Positions 63,955 to 64,000 of a stretch of DNA of 64,000 bases are shown here, piece by piece. Under the pieces are notes generated by a model. That model saw only the letters and a program-made list of their open reading frames with translations, was not told where the DNA came from and did no database searches. Position 1 is the stretch's first letter. Each line of letters opens with the position of its first letter. The DNA is from CAWKKW01 sp963850345 (GTDB taxonomy: Bacteria > Acidobacteriota > Terriglobia > Terriglobales > Acidobacteriaceae), in contig CAWKKW010000009.1 in the NCBI GenBank assembly GCA_963850345.1, positions 434,001 to 498,000 on the forward strand. Direction: 5' to 3'. Position numbers and translations under genes: made by a program.

Positions 63955-64000
63955 TCAAATCTCCAGCAAAAGGGCGTGTTCGGATGGTAGTGGAGCGTGC

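Noticed and set aside
1..64000. CRISPR arrays, rRNA, tRNA, prophage or transposase genes
   Set aside because: No regularly spaced repeats, ribosomal RNA cores, tRNA T-loops or mobile-element proteins were found on reading both strands.

Overview
The window reads as chromosomal DNA of an Acidobacteriota member, most likely Terriglobia. The main pointers are a very large Oar-like TonB-dependent receptor with an N-terminal carboxypeptidase-regulatory fold, several Tat-exported glycoside hydrolases, DUF4397 and carboxypeptidase-regulatory secreted proteins, and PAS-rich sensor kinases. This placement comes from gene content only. There are about 54 genes on both strands, and no rRNA, tRNA, CRISPR array, phage or transposase is visible.

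Layout. 1-2136: end of a GGDEF gene, a secreted unknown protein and a Mn-type superoxide dismutase. 2137-6132: two polysaccharide-active enzymes (PF10091/GH144-like and GH15). 6271-13866: a nearly complete pentose-phosphate operon (tkt, rpiB, a HAD hydrolase, gnd, zwf, pgl, glk). It runs by 4-base overlap into copC and copD, followed by an OmpR-type response regulator, a sensor kinase and a YVTN beta-propeller protein. 19399-23883: a ROK sugar kinase, a LacI regulator, a non-coding AT-rich stretch, a minimal AraC regulator and a lone CoA-transferase subunit A. 24096-27611: uronate isomerase, a LarA-type nickel racemase homologue and a DUF4230 protein. 27669-31785: glutamine synthetase and two MFS transporters. 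31959-35596: a DUF4397 lipoprotein, ahcY divergent from an ArsR-methyltransferase fusion, and a UBP zinc finger protein. 35817-47231: a multi-PAS kinase, a GH127 enzyme, a Tat-exported alpha/alpha-barrel protein, DeoR, CutC and the Oar-like receptor.

The most striking part is 47686-49000. Two adjacent genes are each interrupted by one in-frame TGA. In both, the TGA sits exactly at the redox-active cysteine/selenocysteine position of a known selenoprotein family: an AhpD-like protein with a CPY-U motif, and an iodothyronine-deiodinase-like membrane protein with a T-U-PPF motif plus the deiodinase EAH motif. Each TGA is followed at bacterial-SECIS distance by a stem-loop with a G-rich/GU apical loop. 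I read this as a two-gene selenoprotein operon that ordinary gene calling would break into four pieces.

49070-63954: a GH2 enzyme, a tandem universal stress protein, a zinc-ribbon protein, a perfect 20-bp hairpin, a DinB protein, an ABM-domain protein, a lycopene-cyclase-type carotenoid protein, a B12/radical-SAM protein, a sensor kinase, an EmrB-type exporter, uvrB and a secreted carboxypeptidase-regulatory protein.

Four genes (copD, the copD-linked sensor kinase, the lycopene cyclase and the radical-SAM gene) carry single-base indels, mostly an extra base in a short homopolymer run. Recurrent sequencing or assembly error is at least as likely as gene decay, and these cases should be kept apart from the in-frame TGA codons of the selenoprotein pair.
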